Below the pieces are notes generated by a model, which saw only the letters and a list, made by a program, of their open reading frames with translations, made no database searches and had not been told where the DNA came from. A stretch of DNA of 64,000 nt from Mycobacterium sp. 852002-51971_SCH5477799-a (GTDB taxonomy: Bacteria > Actinomycetota > Actinomycetes > Mycobacteriales > Mycobacteriaceae). Positions 51,394 through 61,497 of the stretch are shown here, in pieces. The position numbers and the translations under genes were made by a program. Position 1 is the first letter of the stretch; each line of letters opens with the position of its first letter. The stretch lies in assembly GCF_001667145.1 (NCBI RefSeq), contig NZ_LZIF01000014.1:1-64000 (forward strand), written 5' to 3'.

Positions 51394-53673
51394 TCAGCGC
51401 GATGCGCCGGGGCCAGCCGTCCTGACGCTTTCGCGCCCACCGAGATTGGTGGCCGCGGTGATGACGGCGCGCTCGATCTGGCGCAGGGCGTGCACGGCGG
51501 TGAGGAAGCGCCGGGTGTCGGGGGCCGTGTCGCCGGGGCCGTCACCGCCCTGTTGCCGGGCCACCGTTTCGGCGGCGTCGAGCTCGTCGGTCGCCGAGAC
51601 CAGCGTCGGGGCGTGGCCGCCCTCGATGGCTTCCTGCAGGGCGTCGATGTTGCGCCTCGTCTGAGCCGCGGCCGCCGAAAAGGCCTGCGCCAGTTCCGAA
51701 ACCAGCGATGCGGACCGGACCGGATCTCGATACTGCTCGGCGCTGCGCGCCAGGCTCCGGCCGTAACGATCGCAAGCGGCGAAGATCCGCAGGGCGCGCA
51801 GGATGCTGCGCCGGCCGGCGAGTCCGGCGACGCCGGCTACCAACGGCTTGGCGGTGACCCGGAACTGCTGCAGGTCCCGGTCGAGCTGGCGCGCCTGTTC
51901 TGACGGGCTGGAGCTGTCCTGGACACCGAACATGGTCGCGGCCGAGATCTCGATCAGCACGGACAGGCTCGTCAAGAAGGCACGCGCGTCGCCGCGGATC
52001 GCCGTTCTGGTGTTGGTCGGCAGGACCGCGACCGCGACGGTCGCTCCGATGACGGCACCGATCGCGGTCTCCTCGATCCGCAGCATCAGCACGCCGAAGG
52101 AGAACTGGCCGAGCAAGCCGTACAGCAGTGCCAGCATGGTGGTGATCCAGAAGGTCATCAGGCTGTAGGTGACCGTCATGAAGTAGAAGGCGCAGAACAA
52201 GCACACAAAGATGCCGGCCAGCGCGGCCGTTTTATGGCCGGTGAGCAGCGTGGCCACCAGCACGCCGCAGGGCACGCCGAGCAGCGTCCCGAGCAGGCGT
52301 TGCCAGCCCTTGGTCAAGGTCTCGCCCCACGAGTTGGTGCCGGCGAAGATGACGAACGCGGCGATCACCGCCCAATACCAGCGCGCCGGCGAAACCAGCT
52401 CGCCGACGACGATGGCCAAGGACGCGGCAACCGCGACCTGGATGGCTTGCCGGGTGGTCGGCCGCAGGCCGGCGGTCTCCTCTTCCCCGGTGGCCACGTC
52501 GGGCACGGCATCCTCGGGCGCCGGGGGCAAGGCGTGGGCATCGTCGATGGGGCGGCCGGCGGCCACCCGGTCGACGATTGCCCGCACGTCCGAAGTTGCC
52601 GACGCGGCGTTGATTATCGCCAGCGCGAGACGGCGCACGGCCGCGCTGCCCTCGTCGTCGCCCGCGGGCTCGCGCAGCTCGTCCAGCAGCCGCCGCGCTC
52701 GGTCGGCGGCCCCGCGCAGCCCGTGGGGCTCGGGAAGCCGGATGGCTCGCGACAATTGGGTAAGCGCGTCGACGAGCGCGTTCCGGGTGGGCGAGGGCAG
52801 GCAAGCGGGGTCCTCGCACGCGAGGACGGCCGCCCGTCGGCCGGCGGTGGCGACCCATTCGATGGCGAGCTCAGCGTCCAGCAGCCAGGGGACCAGTTCC
52901 TCGGCGGTGACGCCGGGCCACACTGTGCCGGGGTCGGCCTTGTCCTCGATCTGGCTCTGCACCATCAGGGCGGTCTCGTTGAGCCGGATGGTGCGGGCTC
53001 GCATGCGGCGGCGCCGCCGATCATCGAGGCGGCCCGTCCGCACCGCTTCGGCGGTCGTGTCGAGGACGATCGCCATCCGCGCCCGCAGCGCCCGAATCGT
53101 CGCACGCAGCACCCGTTCGGGCCGATCGGGCATCAGGTAGGCGCTCATCACGTACGTGCACACGGTGCCCACCGCGACCGCCCCGATCATCCACGGCAGC
53201 TCCGCGAGGCGGGCGTGCAGATACAGCGTGAAGAAGTAGGACATGAACGCGACCATCCCCAGCGCCCTGCCCCGCGCCCCGAAGCGCCGGATGTATGCGG
53301 CGGTGAACACGACGATCACGAAGGCGATGTCGCTGACCACCGTGTGCGGCGCCAGCACCGCGGCGGCGGTGATGCACACCGCGGCGGCCAGCGGCAGCAG
53401 CGCCATGGTGATCCGCTGCTGGCGCGGATCGGGTTCGTTGACCGACCGCGACGCGACCATGGTGATCACGACGCCCAGCAGGGCGACCGTCAGCGGTTGA
53501 CCCGTCGCCCTGGTCAGAATGAAAAGCGCCAGCAGTGAAAGGCCAAGCGCGGCCGTGGTCCGAGTGGCCATCCGCAGCCGAAGCAAGCCAGGATCGGAGC
53601 CGATCACCCAGTTGCGGGCGCGTTCGTAAAGAACAGTTATCGACAGACCGCCTCTCTTGCGCTTACCCAACAT
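51394..53673 (-). CDS. FUSC-family membrane exporter
   Basis: The 759-residue product from ATG 53673 has two membrane blocks of about five or six helices each (near 35-170 and 405-545), each followed by a soluble helical region of 150-200 residues. GETLTKGWQRLLGTLLGVPCGVL in the second block is the FUSC/aromatic-acid-exporter signature. It probably exports an aromatic acid or similar compound. It diverges from galT across 38 bp. Confidence 0.85.
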   Translation of the reverse strand: MLGKRKRGGLSITVLYERARNWVIGSDPGLLRLRMATRTTAALGLSLLALFILTRATGQPLTVALLGVVITMVASRSVNEPDPRQQRITMALLPLAAAVCITAAAVLAPHTVVSDIAFVIVVFTAAYIRRFGARGRALGMVAFMSYFFTLYLHARLAELPWMIGAVAVGTVCTYVMSAYLMPDRPERVLRATIRALRARMAIVLDTTAEAVRTGRLDDRRRRRMRARTIRLNETALMVQSQIEDKADPGTVWPGVTAEELVPWLLDAELAIEWVATAGRRAAVLACEDPACLPSPTRNALVDALTQLSRAIRLPEPHGLRGAADRARRLLDELREPAGDDEGSAAVRRLALAIINAASATSDVRAIVDRVAAGRPIDDAHALPPAPEDAVPDVATGEEETAGLRPTTRQAIQVAVAASLAIVVGELVSPARWYWAVIAAFVIFAGTNSWGETLTKGWQRLLGTLLGVPCGVLVATLLTGHKTAALAGIFVCLFCAFYFMTVTYSLMTFWITTMLALLYGLLGQFSFGVLMLRIEETAIGAVIGATVAVAVLPTNTRTAIRGDARAFLTSLSVLIEISAATMFGVQDSSSPSEQARQLDRDLQQFRVTAKPLVAGVAGLAGRRSILRALRIFAACDRYGRSLARSAEQYRDPVRSASLVSELAQAFSAAAAQTRRNIDALQEAIEGGHAPTLVSATDELDAAETVARQQGGDGPGDTAPDTRRFLTAVHALRQIERAVITAATNLGGRESVRTAGPGASR

Positions 53674-53697
53674 AGTTACCCGAAAATCGGCACAAGC

Positions 53698-53712
53698 TAG
53701 TCTTCGACATCG
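53698..53712 (+). promoter_or_regulatory. -10 element for a leaderless galT transcript
   Basis: TAGTCT at 53698-53703 stands 8 nt before the GTG at 53712. No ribosome site intervenes. The 38-bp gap to the FUSC gene must hold both promoters, or parts of them lie in coding sequence. Confidence 0.5.
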
Positions 53713-54815
53713 TGACTCCGCCCACGCGCGCGAAGCTGGCTGACGGTCGCGACCTGCTGTTCTTCGCGCTGCCCGGGCATCGTCCGGCGCCGGTCGAAGA
53801 TCGCCGGCCGTTGCCGCCGCGCGCCGCTGAGCCCGTCGCGCAGTCGCAGTTGCGGTTCGACCGATCCACCGGGCAGTGGGTGATCATCGCGGCGCTGCGC
53901 CAGGACCGCACCTATAAGCCGCCACCGGAGTCGTGCCCGCTTTGTCCGGGCCCGACCGGGCTGACCAGTGAGGTGCCCGCTCCCGACTACGACGTCGTCG
54001 TGTTCGAAAACCGATTCCCGAGCCTGTCCGGCGCGCTGCCGGCGTTGCCCGCCACCGCACCCGTGCCCGGCGACGACGGCTTCGTGACCGCGCCCGGCCA
54101 TGGCCGCTGCGAGGTCATCTGTTTCTCCGCCGACCACATCGGGTCCGTCGCCCAGCTGGAGCCCGCGCACGCGCGGCTGGTGGTCGAGGCGTGGCGGCAT
54201 CGCACCGCCGACCTGATGGCCCGGCCGGGGATCGAGCAGGTGTTCTGCTTCGAGAACCGGGGCGAGGAAATCGGGGTGACGCTGACCCACCCGCACGGTC
54301 AGATCTACGGCTACCCCTACCTGACGCCACGCACTTCCACCATGTTGGATCAGGCGGGCCGGCATCGAAAACGGCACGGCGCCAACCTCTTCGGTGATCT
54401 GCTGGCGCGTGAGGTCGCCGACGGCAGGCGCATCATCGCGCGCGACGAGCTGTTCACCGCCTTCGTGCCGTTCGCGGCGCGCTGGCCGGTCGAGGTGCAC
54501 ATCTACCCGAACAGGTTCGTGCGCAACCTGACCGAACTCAGCGGGGCCGAAGTGAACGCGTTCGTGGCCCTCTACCTCGACGTGCTCGGACGTTTCGACC
54601 GGATGTATTCCACACCGCTGCCCTACATTTCGGCGCTGCACCAATACGCCGACACCGCGGCTCAGGCCGAGGGCTACTTCCACGTCGAACTGATGTCCAT
54701 CCGGCGCAGCGCCACCAAGCTGAAGTACCTGGCGGCCTCCGAATCGGCGATGGACGCCTTCATCGGCGACGTCACTCCGGAGAGCGTGGCCCGACTGCTG
54801 CGGGAACTGCGATGA
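53712..54815 (+). CDS. galT: Galactose-1-phosphate uridylyltransferase GalT
   Basis: The 367-residue product from GTG 53712 is a full GalT. It has the CPLC zinc motif (75-78), [10 protein letters not shown], and the active-site HPH (His193, His195) in [24 protein letters not shown] and [19 protein letters not shown] close the fold. GalT swaps UMP between UDP-glucose and galactose-1-phosphate in the Leloir pathway. In M. tuberculosis H37Rv the gene is, from memory, split in two (Rv0618, Rv0619); here it is one intact frame. It overlaps galK by ATGA. Confidence 0.94.
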   Translation: MTPPTRAKLADGRDLLFFALPGHRPAPVEDRRPLPPRAAEPVAQSQLRFDRSTGQWVIIAALRQDRTYKPPPESCPLCPGPTGLTSEVPAPDYDVVVFENRFPSLSGALPALPATAPVPGDDGFVTAPGHGRCEVICFSADHIGSVAQLEPAHARLVVEAWRHRTADLMARPGIEQVFCFENRGEEIGVTLTHPHGQIYGYPYLTPRTSTMLDQAGRHRKRHGANLFGDLLAREVADGRRIIARDELFTAFVPFAARWPVEVHIYPNRFVRNLTELSGAEVNAFVALYLDVLGRFDRMYSTPLPYISALHQYADTAAQAEGYFHVELMSIRRSATKLKYLAASESAMDAFIGDVTPESVARLLRELR

Positions 54816-55912
54816 CGACCCGTTACGCCGCGCCGGGGCGGATCAATCTGATCGGCGAACACACCGACTACAACCTGGGTTTCGCGCTGCCCATCGCACT
54901 ACCGCAGCGGACCGTCGCGGCATTCACCCCAGCCGACGACGACGCGATCACCGTTGTCAGCGACCGCGCCGATCGCCCGGTGCGGGTTCGGATTGGTACC
55001 GCTCCCGGCGAGGTGGCCGGCTGGGCTGCCTACGTGGCCGGGGTGGTGTGGGCGCTGCGCCAGGGCGGTCATCCGGTGCCCGGCGGGACGATGTCGATCA
55101 CCAGCGGCGTGGAAATGGGATCGGGCCTGTCCTCCTCGGCGGCGCTGGAATGCGCGGCGCTGGGCGCGATCGCCTCGGCCGCCGGTATCCGCATCGACGC
55201 AGCAGAACAGGCCCGGCTGGCTCAGCGCGCCGAGAACGAATACGTAGGCGCGCCAACGGGTTTGCTCGATCAGATCGCGGCGCTCTTTGGCCGGGACGCG
55301 ACGGCGGTGCTGATCGACTTCGCCGACCTCACCGTCACCCCGGTGGTTTTCGACCCGGAGTCAGCGGGTGTCGCGTTGTTGCTGATCGACTCCCGGGAGC
55401 GTCACACCCACGCCGGCGGCGACTACGCGGCACGGCGCGCGTCCTGCGAGCGGGCGGCCGCCGATCTGTCGGCGTCGTCGCTGCGCGAGCTGCAGGACAC
55501 CGCGGCCGGGCAAGGCCTCGCCGTGTTGGCCGGCGTGCGTGACCCCGTCGACGCCCGCCGGGCCCGCCACGTGCTCACCGAGAACCGGCGCGTCCTTGAT
55601 TGCGTTGCGGCGCTGCGTGACTCGGACTTTCCCGAAGCGGGGCGAATCTTCACCGCCTCGCACGCCTCGATGCGCGACGACTTCGAGATCACCACCGAAC
55701 GCATCGACTTGATCGCCGACACCGCCGTGCGCGCGGGCGCGCTGGGCGCGCGGATGACTGGCGGCGGCTTCGGCGGCTGTGTGATCGCCCTCGTGCCGGG
55801 GGACCGTGTCGATACGGTCGACGATGCAGTGCGGTGCGCCGCGGCCGACGCCGGCTTCGAGCAACCCATCGTCACCCGGACCCGCGCGGCCGCGGGTGCG
55901 GGGCTTGCGTGA
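54812..55912 (+). CDS. galK: Galactokinase GalK
   Basis: The 366-residue product from ATG 54812, overlapping the galT stop, is a GHMP kinase. It has the galactokinase signature [13 protein letters not shown] (9-21), the ATP-binding GSGLSSSAA (103-111) and the C-terminal [15 protein letters not shown]. It phosphorylates galactose for GalT. Together the pair forms a two-gene Leloir operon; galE is not in the window. It is convergent with the LpqN-type lipoprotein gene. Confidence 0.95.
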   Translation: MTTRYAAPGRINLIGEHTDYNLGFALPIALPQRTVAAFTPADDDAITVVSDRADRPVRVRIGTAPGEVAGWAAYVAGVVWALRQGGHPVPGGTMSITSGVEMGSGLSSSAALECAALGAIASAAGIRIDAAEQARLAQRAENEYVGAPTGLLDQIAALFGRDATAVLIDFADLTVTPVVFDPESAGVALLLIDSRERHTHAGGDYAARRASCERAAADLSASSLRELQDTAAGQGLAVLAGVRDPVDARRARHVLTENRRVLDCVAALRDSDFPEAGRIFTASHASMRDDFEITTERIDLIADTAVRAGALGARMTGGGFGGCVIALVPGDRVDTVDDAVRCAAADAGFEQPIVTRTRAAAGAGLA

Positions 55913-55972
55913 AGGCGTCGGTGCCGAGACACCGTGGAGCCGACGCGGCTGCGCAGCTAGCGATGCGGCGAA

Positions 55973-55999
55973 GCCGCGGAGCCTGCCGGCCTCCGCGGC
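55973..55999. terminator. Strong GC hairpin between galK and the lipoprotein gene
   Basis: GCCGCGGAG and CTCCGCGGC form a perfect 9-bp stem with a 9-nt loop. It lies between the convergent stops of galK (55912) and the lipoprotein gene (56015). No T-run follows on either strand, as is common for mycobacterial terminators. A second hairpin, CCGGCT-TC-AGCCGG, spans the lipoprotein stop at 56009-56022. Confidence 0.5.
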
Positions 56000-56014
56000 C
56001 GCGCGCATCCGGCT

Positions 56015-56692
56015 TCAGCCGGCGCTGATGGTGGTCTGGTCGTCGATGATGTTGGTCGCGTCCATCAACGGGCCTTGATCGGCCTCCAGCCCATCGGCGT
56101 TGAGCTGCAGCACGTAGACCGCACCCTGGCTGGGAATTATCACCGTTTTCTGTGCGATTGCACGGGTCTGACCGCCGCGCTGGTACGTGCCGCCGATCTG
56201 CCAGGCTTGGTAACCGCCGAGTGTGGACGCGGACCCGTCACCCTGGCCCCGGTACCCGGGCAGATTCTGCACCTCGCCCGGCGCGGATTGGATGAGCTTC
56301 GCCGGGTCGACATTGCCGCTCAGCCTGGAAAACAGGGCAGAGACCGTCGGCGGATCCGACGGAGTGGTGGGCTGGAGTTGCACGATGCCGCCGTAGGAGG
56401 TGCCGGAGTTCTGGTTGAGCTGCCAGCCCGCGGGCACCGGCAGGTCGACGTTCGGGCCGGGATCGCCGTGGTGCACTGGCGTCTCGGAGATGTTGTTGTC
56501 CTTCACGTAGTCGGCGATGGTGTATTTGGCTTTGGCCGCCGGTGCCGCGCTCGTCGTCGACGATGTTGACGACGACGTCGTCGTCGTCGGGGCGGTCGTC
56601 GACGTTTTTTCACCGGATTTGTTGTCGCTGCCGCAAGCGACGAGCGCCAAACTCAGCGCCACAGAAATGGTTGCTAGCGTCAAATGTTTCAT
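56015..56692 (-). CDS. LpqN/LpqT-family lipoprotein
   Basis: The 225-residue product from ATG 56692 has a signal with lipobox LALVAC (Cys20), then a Ser/Thr-rich linker. The body starts YTIADYVKDNNISETPVHHGDPGPNVDLPVPAGW, which is the LpqN/LpqT signature, and closes with the DATNIIDDQTTI motif. These lipoproteins are anchored at the outer face of the plasma membrane; LpqN has been linked to cell-envelope lipid assembly. I cannot tell whether this is the lpqN or lpqT orthologue. A ribosome site (GGGAG) precedes the start. Confidence 0.88.
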   Translation of the reverse strand: MKHLTLATISVALSLALVACGSDNKSGEKTSTTAPTTTTSSSTSSTTSAAPAAKAKYTIADYVKDNNISETPVHHGDPGPNVDLPVPAGWQLNQNSGTSYGGIVQLQPTTPSDPPTVSALFSRLSGNVDPAKLIQSAPGEVQNLPGYRGQGDGSASTLGGYQAWQIGGTYQRGGQTRAIAQKTVIIPSQGAVYVLQLNADGLEADQGPLMDATNIIDDQTTISAG

Positions 56693-57002
56693 CGATCCAA
56701 TCTCCCGAAAATTGGGCCGGTACCTGCGCCAGCCGTGGTGGGATGACAGTAGCCGAAATATCACGCCGCTTTGCCAAAATCTTTTTCCTGCCTTATGCTG
56801 CGGCGCCACTGAACCGGCGGTCAATATCAAATTCGTCGCCCAAAGCGCCACAGGACTACGGCGATATGCAGTCGGTACCGTCGAAGGGATCGCGGGGGGT
56901 GAGACGGTTACCACCTGCCGGGCTTTGACCACCGCGGCCGGGCCAAAGCGTGTGCACCGCAACGGTTCTCATGGTGGCTCGGGCCGACTCCGAATCAGCT
57001 CC
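56693..57002. other. Intergenic region upstream of the lipoprotein gene, 310 bp
   Basis: This gap lies after the flippase-like gene and before the lipoprotein gene, both leftward. It should hold the lipoprotein promoter. No -10 at leaderless spacing, RNA gene or further coding frame could be supported. Several high-GC frames cross it but show no protein-like pattern. Confidence 0.5.
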
Positions 57003-59378
57003 TCAGATCATGTCGTTGGTGGTCAGCCAGCGCATCACCGGCCAGCCGACGAACACCGGCAGCCAGCAGGTCAGCACCCGGTACAGCAGGACGGAGGGCA
57101 CGCCGACGGCCGCCGGCACACCGAACGCGGCCAGGCCACCGATCAGCGCCGCTTCGACCGCTCCGACGCCGCCGGGCGTTGGAGCGGCAGACGCCAGCGT
57201 CCCGCCGACCATGGTGACCACGGTGACGGCAACGAAAGTCGTTCCGCCACCGAACGCTTCGATGCTGGCCCATAACGCCAGCGCTGCGCCGAGAGTGGTG
57301 CCCGCACAACCCAGCAAGATCAGGGCCAGCCGCCGCGGTTCGCGTGCCAGCTTGACCAGATCGGTCACCACCTCGTTCAACTTGGGGCGCACTTCGGTCG
57401 CCAGCCACTTGCGCAGCGTGGGCACGAACAGGAACGCGCCGACGATGCCCAACGCGATCCCCGCGATCAGATACAACAGGGTCGCGCTCGGGACGAAATG
57501 CCGCAGGTTCATCGAGGCCCCGGCGGCGGCGCTGAACAGCACCAGCAGCGCGAGGTGCGCGATCACCTGTACCGACTGCTGCAGGGCCACCGCCGCGGTG
57601 GCCCGCATCGCCGACAAGCCGCTCTTCTGCAAGAACCGCGTGCTCAGCGCCAGACCGCCGACGCCCGCCGGGGTGGTGGTTGCGGCAAAAGTGTTGGCCA
57701 CCTGCGCGATTGACAGCGTCCAGAAGTTCACCATGCCGTCGGCGCAGGCCCACAACGCGGCGGCCGCACCGACATACGTCAGCGCCGACACCAGCAGCCC
57801 CAGCAGCGCCCACGACCAGTTCGCCGTCCGCAGTTGGGAGAAGAACGTCGGTGCCGTGCTGATGAAGGGGTACGCGACATAGACCAGCGCGCCGAAGAGC
57901 ACCAGCTGCACGATCTGGCTGCGGGTGAACCTGGTGATGGTCGCAGGCTTGATCTGGTCGGCGCCGGTTTGGCGCTTGACCTCGGCCCGCGCGCCGGAGA
58001 TGACGGTCCCAGAGTCCGGTATGGACCGCCGAATGTGACGCGGCACAGCGACTTTGGTGAGCCGGCGGGAAGCGCCGAGGATGGTGTCCTTGCCGAACAC
58101 CTCGATCGCCGCGCTCACCGCGGACTGCGGCTCGTAGAGGGCGGAGGCAGTCACCAACAGCTGCGCAATGTCGGATTGAAGTTGGGCGTCGGTCGCCCCG
58201 TACTCGGCGTTGCCGAATCCTCCGAACACCACGGTGTCGTCCTCCACCGTGATGTGGTGGCTGCGCAGGTCGCCGTGGGCGATCCGGCGGTCATTGAGGG
58301 CTCGCAGCGATTCCCAAAGCCTTGCAACGGGAGTCGTCGCCGCGCATTCCTCGATGGGCGTCCCGCCGGGGGGCCGGTGCGAGTACAGCATCCAGCCCCG
58401 GTCCAGCGGGGCGACGGCGACCGTCGCCGTGTTGGCCAGGCCCACTTCACCGATGGCGATCGCCATCAACGCGCGATGTTCCACGGCCCGGCGCATGGAC
58501 GTCACCAGGGGTGCGGTTTCGACGTCGCGCAGCTTCAGCTTCTCCCAGAGTTGGCGCAGCGCTCCACCGCTGCGTTGGTGCGGGCCGTACAACTCGATCA
58601 GCACCGTCTCCCCGAGATGTTCGCCGTCGGCCGAAAGAATCAGCGGGCCGCGGCCGGCCGGCCGGACCACCGTGAGCCGCGAGACGGCGAAGCCGCCCTT
58701 GGACAGCGCACGCACCGTGGCCTCCAGCGGCACCTCGAGCGCGGGAGTGCCGACCACGAGCACGACCAGCGCGCCGACGATCCACCCCACCGCCAGGCCC
58801 ACCAATGAGCGCGCCGGGACGATGGCACTGATCACCAGATGGATGGGGACGAAGGCCAGCAGCAGCGCCCACCACCAGTGCCGCCAGCGCGCCGGCAGCC
58901 ACGGGCCCGAGACCGTCAGCACCGCCGCCAGCATCCCGATCCAGCGCGGGTCGTCGAGGAATTGCGCCGGAACGGTGCTGAGCCGATCGTGAACGTCGAA
59001 GTGCCATCGTGGTGACGCGATGCCGCTGGCGCTGATCGACAACAAGAGAATCGCGCCGAAGCCCGCGGCGGCATACGCGCCCAGCATTTTCCACTGCCCC
59101 GCGACGATCAGACCGATGAGGATCACGAATGGCAAAGCCACGATCGCGAACCCGTACACCAGATACACCACGTCGGATTGCGTCGGTGACAAGACGCCGA
59201 CGATCTGTGAAACGGATTTCTCCAGCGCGATCCATTGCGGCCGGGTGATCAACGAACCCGTGATCACCAGCGCCAAGAACAGCGAGGCCAGCACCAGCCG
59301 CAGGATGTCATTGGTCCGCCGGGTCAACGGCTGCAGCAAGCTGCCGGAAACGAAGATGTCGCGCCCGTCAACTCGCAT
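57003..59378 (-). CDS. Flippase-like membrane protein with an embedded pseudokinase (Rv0585c-like)
   Basis: The 791-residue product from ATG 59378 has three parts. Residues 25-210 hold about six membrane helices. Residues 215-440 resemble a protein-kinase fold with IAHGDLRSHHITV (catalytic-loop Asp370) and FGGFGNAEYG. In it the DFG Asp is Gly387 and the loop Asn is His375, so catalysis is unlikely. Residues 470-780 are a lysylphosphatidylglycerol-synthase/flippase transmembrane domain (DUF LPG_synthase_TM) with PTPGGVGAVEAALIGGL. It probably moves a lipid across the membrane, with the pseudokinase acting as regulator. M. tuberculosis Rv0585c has a similar length. Confidence 0.82.
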   Translation of the reverse strand: MRVDGRDIFVSGSLLQPLTRRTNDILRLVLASLFLALVITGSLITRPQWIALEKSVSQIVGVLSPTQSDVVYLVYGFAIVALPFVILIGLIVAGQWKMLGAYAAAGFGAILLLSISASGIASPRWHFDVHDRLSTVPAQFLDDPRWIGMLAAVLTVSGPWLPARWRHWWWALLLAFVPIHLVISAIVPARSLVGLAVGWIVGALVVLVVGTPALEVPLEATVRALSKGGFAVSRLTVVRPAGRGPLILSADGEHLGETVLIELYGPHQRSGGALRQLWEKLKLRDVETAPLVTSMRRAVEHRALMAIAIGEVGLANTATVAVAPLDRGWMLYSHRPPGGTPIEECAATTPVARLWESLRALNDRRIAHGDLRSHHITVEDDTVVFGGFGNAEYGATDAQLQSDIAQLLVTASALYEPQSAVSAAIEVFGKDTILGASRRLTKVAVPRHIRRSIPDSGTVISGARAEVKRQTGADQIKPATITRFTRSQIVQLVLFGALVYVAYPFISTAPTFFSQLRTANWSWALLGLLVSALTYVGAAAALWACADGMVNFWTLSIAQVANTFAATTTPAGVGGLALSTRFLQKSGLSAMRATAAVALQQSVQVIAHLALLVLFSAAAGASMNLRHFVPSATLLYLIAGIALGIVGAFLFVPTLRKWLATEVRPKLNEVVTDLVKLAREPRRLALILLGCAGTTLGAALALWASIEAFGGGTTFVAVTVVTMVGGTLASAAPTPGGVGAVEAALIGGLAAFGVPAAVGVPSVLLYRVLTCWLPVFVGWPVMRWLTTNDMI

Positions 59379-59546
59379 GTACTAACGATCCTTCGGATTG
59401 CCCGGCACCGCTGACACCTCGCTTACCGCCTGCTGAATTGCCCGCCGACAAGTTAACGTAAATACCCGGTTCGTTGACAGCTCCCGCTCATCCGGCACGC
59501 GTAGGGTCGGATAGGTAGGCGTGCTAGCGAATTGGGGGGCAGCGGC

Positions 59547-60500
59547 GTGGCCAGGACGGACGACGACAGCTGGGAGATCACCGAGAGCGTGGGGGCCACA
59601 GCGCTGGGTGTGGCGGCGGCCCGGGCCGAGGAGACCGAGAGTGAGAACCCGCTGATCCGCGATCCGTTCGCGCGGGTGTTCCTGCAAGCCGCCGGAGAAG
59701 GCATGTGGGACTGGTTCGCGGCTCCCAATCTGCCCGCCCAGATCGCCGAGATCGACCCGGACCTGAAGCCGCGGATGCAGGGGATGGTCGACTACATGGC
59801 CGCGCGGACGGCGTTCTTCGACGAGTTCTTCCTGGACGCAACCGGCGCGGGCGTGCGCCAAGTGGTGATCCTGGCGGCGGGGCTGGACTCGCGGGCCTGG
59901 CGGCTGCCCTGGCCCGACGGCACCACGGTGTATGAGTTGGACCAGCCGCGGGTGCTGGACTTCAAGGCCGCGACGCTGCGCGACAAGGGTGCCCAGCCAA
60001 CCTGCGAGTTGGTCAACGTTCCCGCCGACCTGCGCCACGACTGGCCGTCCGCTTTGCAGCAGGCGGGATTTGACGCCTCGGCGCCCAGCGTGTGGTCGGC
60101 CGAGGGGTTGTTGCCGTTTCTGCCGGCTGCCGCACAAGAGCTGTTGTTCGAGCGGGTGCAGGCACTCGGCGCGGAAGGCAGCCGGATCGCCGTGGAGGCG
60201 CCCGGTGCCGACTTCCTCGACGAGGGCGCCCACGACCGGCAGCGCCAGACCATGCAGCGGGTGCGCGACGTGATGGCCGATCTGGATCCGGACCGCGACA
60301 TTCCCGACGTGCAAGACCTGTGGTACTTCGAGGAACGCGAAGACGTGGGTGACTGGCTGGGCCGCCATGGTTGGGACGTGACGGTCACCCCGGCGCCGGA
60401 GCTGATGGCCGGCTACGGCCGCAGACCACCACAAGACATCGACGACGCCACTCCGCAGACGCTGTTCGTCGCGGCGCAGCGGACCAGAAAGGAAGCGTGA
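59547..60500 (+). CDS. SAM-dependent methyltransferase of the mycobacterial leucine-carboxyl-methyltransferase-like family, copy 1
   Basis: The 317-residue product from GTG 59547 ([27 protein letters not shown]) has a G-run ribosome site. The family hallmarks are [60 protein letters not shown] and [14 protein letters not shown]. tuberculosis carries about a dozen such genes of mostly unknown substrate. It is followed directly by a close paralogue whose start overlaps its stop. Confidence 0.9.
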   Translation: MARTDDDSWEITESVGATALGVAAARAEETESENPLIRDPFARVFLQAAGEGMWDWFAAPNLPAQIAEIDPDLKPRMQGMVDYMAARTAFFDEFFLDATGAGVRQVVILAAGLDSRAWRLPWPDGTTVYELDQPRVLDFKAATLRDKGAQPTCELVNVPADLRHDWPSALQQAGFDASAPSVWSAEGLLPFLPAAAQELLFERVQALGAEGSRIAVEAPGADFLDEGAHDRQRQTMQRVRDVMADLDPDRDIPDVQDLWYFEEREDVGDWLGRHGWDVTVTPAPELMAGYGRRPPQDIDDATPQTLFVAAQRTRKEA

Positions 60501-61462
60501 CCGGAGAAATGAGCGGAGCCAGAACCGACAACGACAGCTGGGAGATCACCGAAAGCGTGGGGGCGACCGCGCTGGGTGTGGCCTCGGCCCGTGCGGCGGA
60601 GACCCGCAGCGAAAACCCGTTGATCACAGATCCATTCGCCCAGGTGTTCCTGGATGCCGCCGGCGACGGCGTGTGGAACTGGCATTCCGCGGCGCAGCTA
60701 CCGGCCGAGATCATCGAAGCCGAGCCGACGTTGCCGCTGCAGATGCAGTCGATGGTCGGCTACATGGCTTCGCGCACAGCGTTTTTCGACAAGTTCTTCC
60801 TCGAGGCCACCGGCGCGGGCATCCGCCAGGCCGTGATTCTGGCGGCCGGCCTGGACGCGCGGTCCTGGCGGTTGCCTTGGCCGGCGGGCACGACGGTCTA
60901 CGAGCTCGACCAGACCCGGGTGCTGGACTTCAAGGCGTCCACGTTGGCCGAGCATGGGGCAACGCCCGCCTGCAACCGCGTCGCGGTGCCGGTGGACCTG
61001 CGCCAGGATTGGCCGGCTGCGTTGCAACAGGCGGGTTTTGACATCTCCGCGCCCAGTGTCTGGTCGGCCGAGGGGCTGATGCCGTATCTGCCGGCGGCGG
61101 CCCAAGATTTACTGTTCGACCGCATTCAAGGGCTGACCGTTGCCGGCAGCCGGGTCGCCGTGGAGGCATTGGGTCCGACGTTCCTCGACCCGCAGGCCCG
61201 CGCCAAGCGCCGTGAGCGGATGGACCGGATCCGCGGGCTGATGGCCGACGTGGATCCGGACCGTGAGATACCCCGGACCGACGAGCTCTGGTATTTCGAG
61301 GAACGCGAGGATGTCGGCGAATGGTTCGGCCGCCACGGCTGGGATGTAACGGTGACACCGGCCGGCGAGTTGATGGCCGGCTATGGTCGCGCAGCGCCCG
61401 AGGAAGTCCGGGCCTACGTGCCCGGGAATCTGTTCGTGGCAGCGCAACGGACGACGAGCTAG
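60497..61462 (+). CDS. SAM-dependent methyltransferase of the same family, copy 2
   Basis: The 321-residue product is taken from GTG 60497, overlapping the stop of copy 1 (GTGA); ATG 60509 is an alternative. Its N-terminal half is nearly the same as that of copy 1 ([55 protein letters not shown]), so the two arose by tandem duplication. Differences are larger in the C-terminal third ([17 protein letters not shown]), which may change substrate. Both copies appear intact. Co-translation suggests they may act together. Confidence 0.9.
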   Translation: MTGEMSGARTDNDSWEITESVGATALGVASARAAETRSENPLITDPFAQVFLDAAGDGVWNWHSAAQLPAEIIEAEPTLPLQMQSMVGYMASRTAFFDKFFLEATGAGIRQAVILAAGLDARSWRLPWPAGTTVYELDQTRVLDFKASTLAEHGATPACNRVAVPVDLRQDWPAALQQAGFDISAPSVWSAEGLMPYLPAAAQDLLFDRIQGLTVAGSRVAVEALGPTFLDPQARAKRRERMDRIRGLMADVDPDREIPRTDELWYFEEREDVGEWFGRHGWDVTVTPAGELMAGYGRAAPEEVRAYVPGNLFVAAQRTTS

Positions 61463-61497
61463 CGGACCGACGGCGCCGAAAGCACTCTGCGCCAATG

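Noticed and set aside
56075..57275. Plus-strand frames of 164 and 252 codons over the lipoprotein and its upstream gap
   Set aside because: They read acidic runs that are the reverse of the Ser/Thr linker of the lipoprotein, and they lack protein-like structure in the gap.
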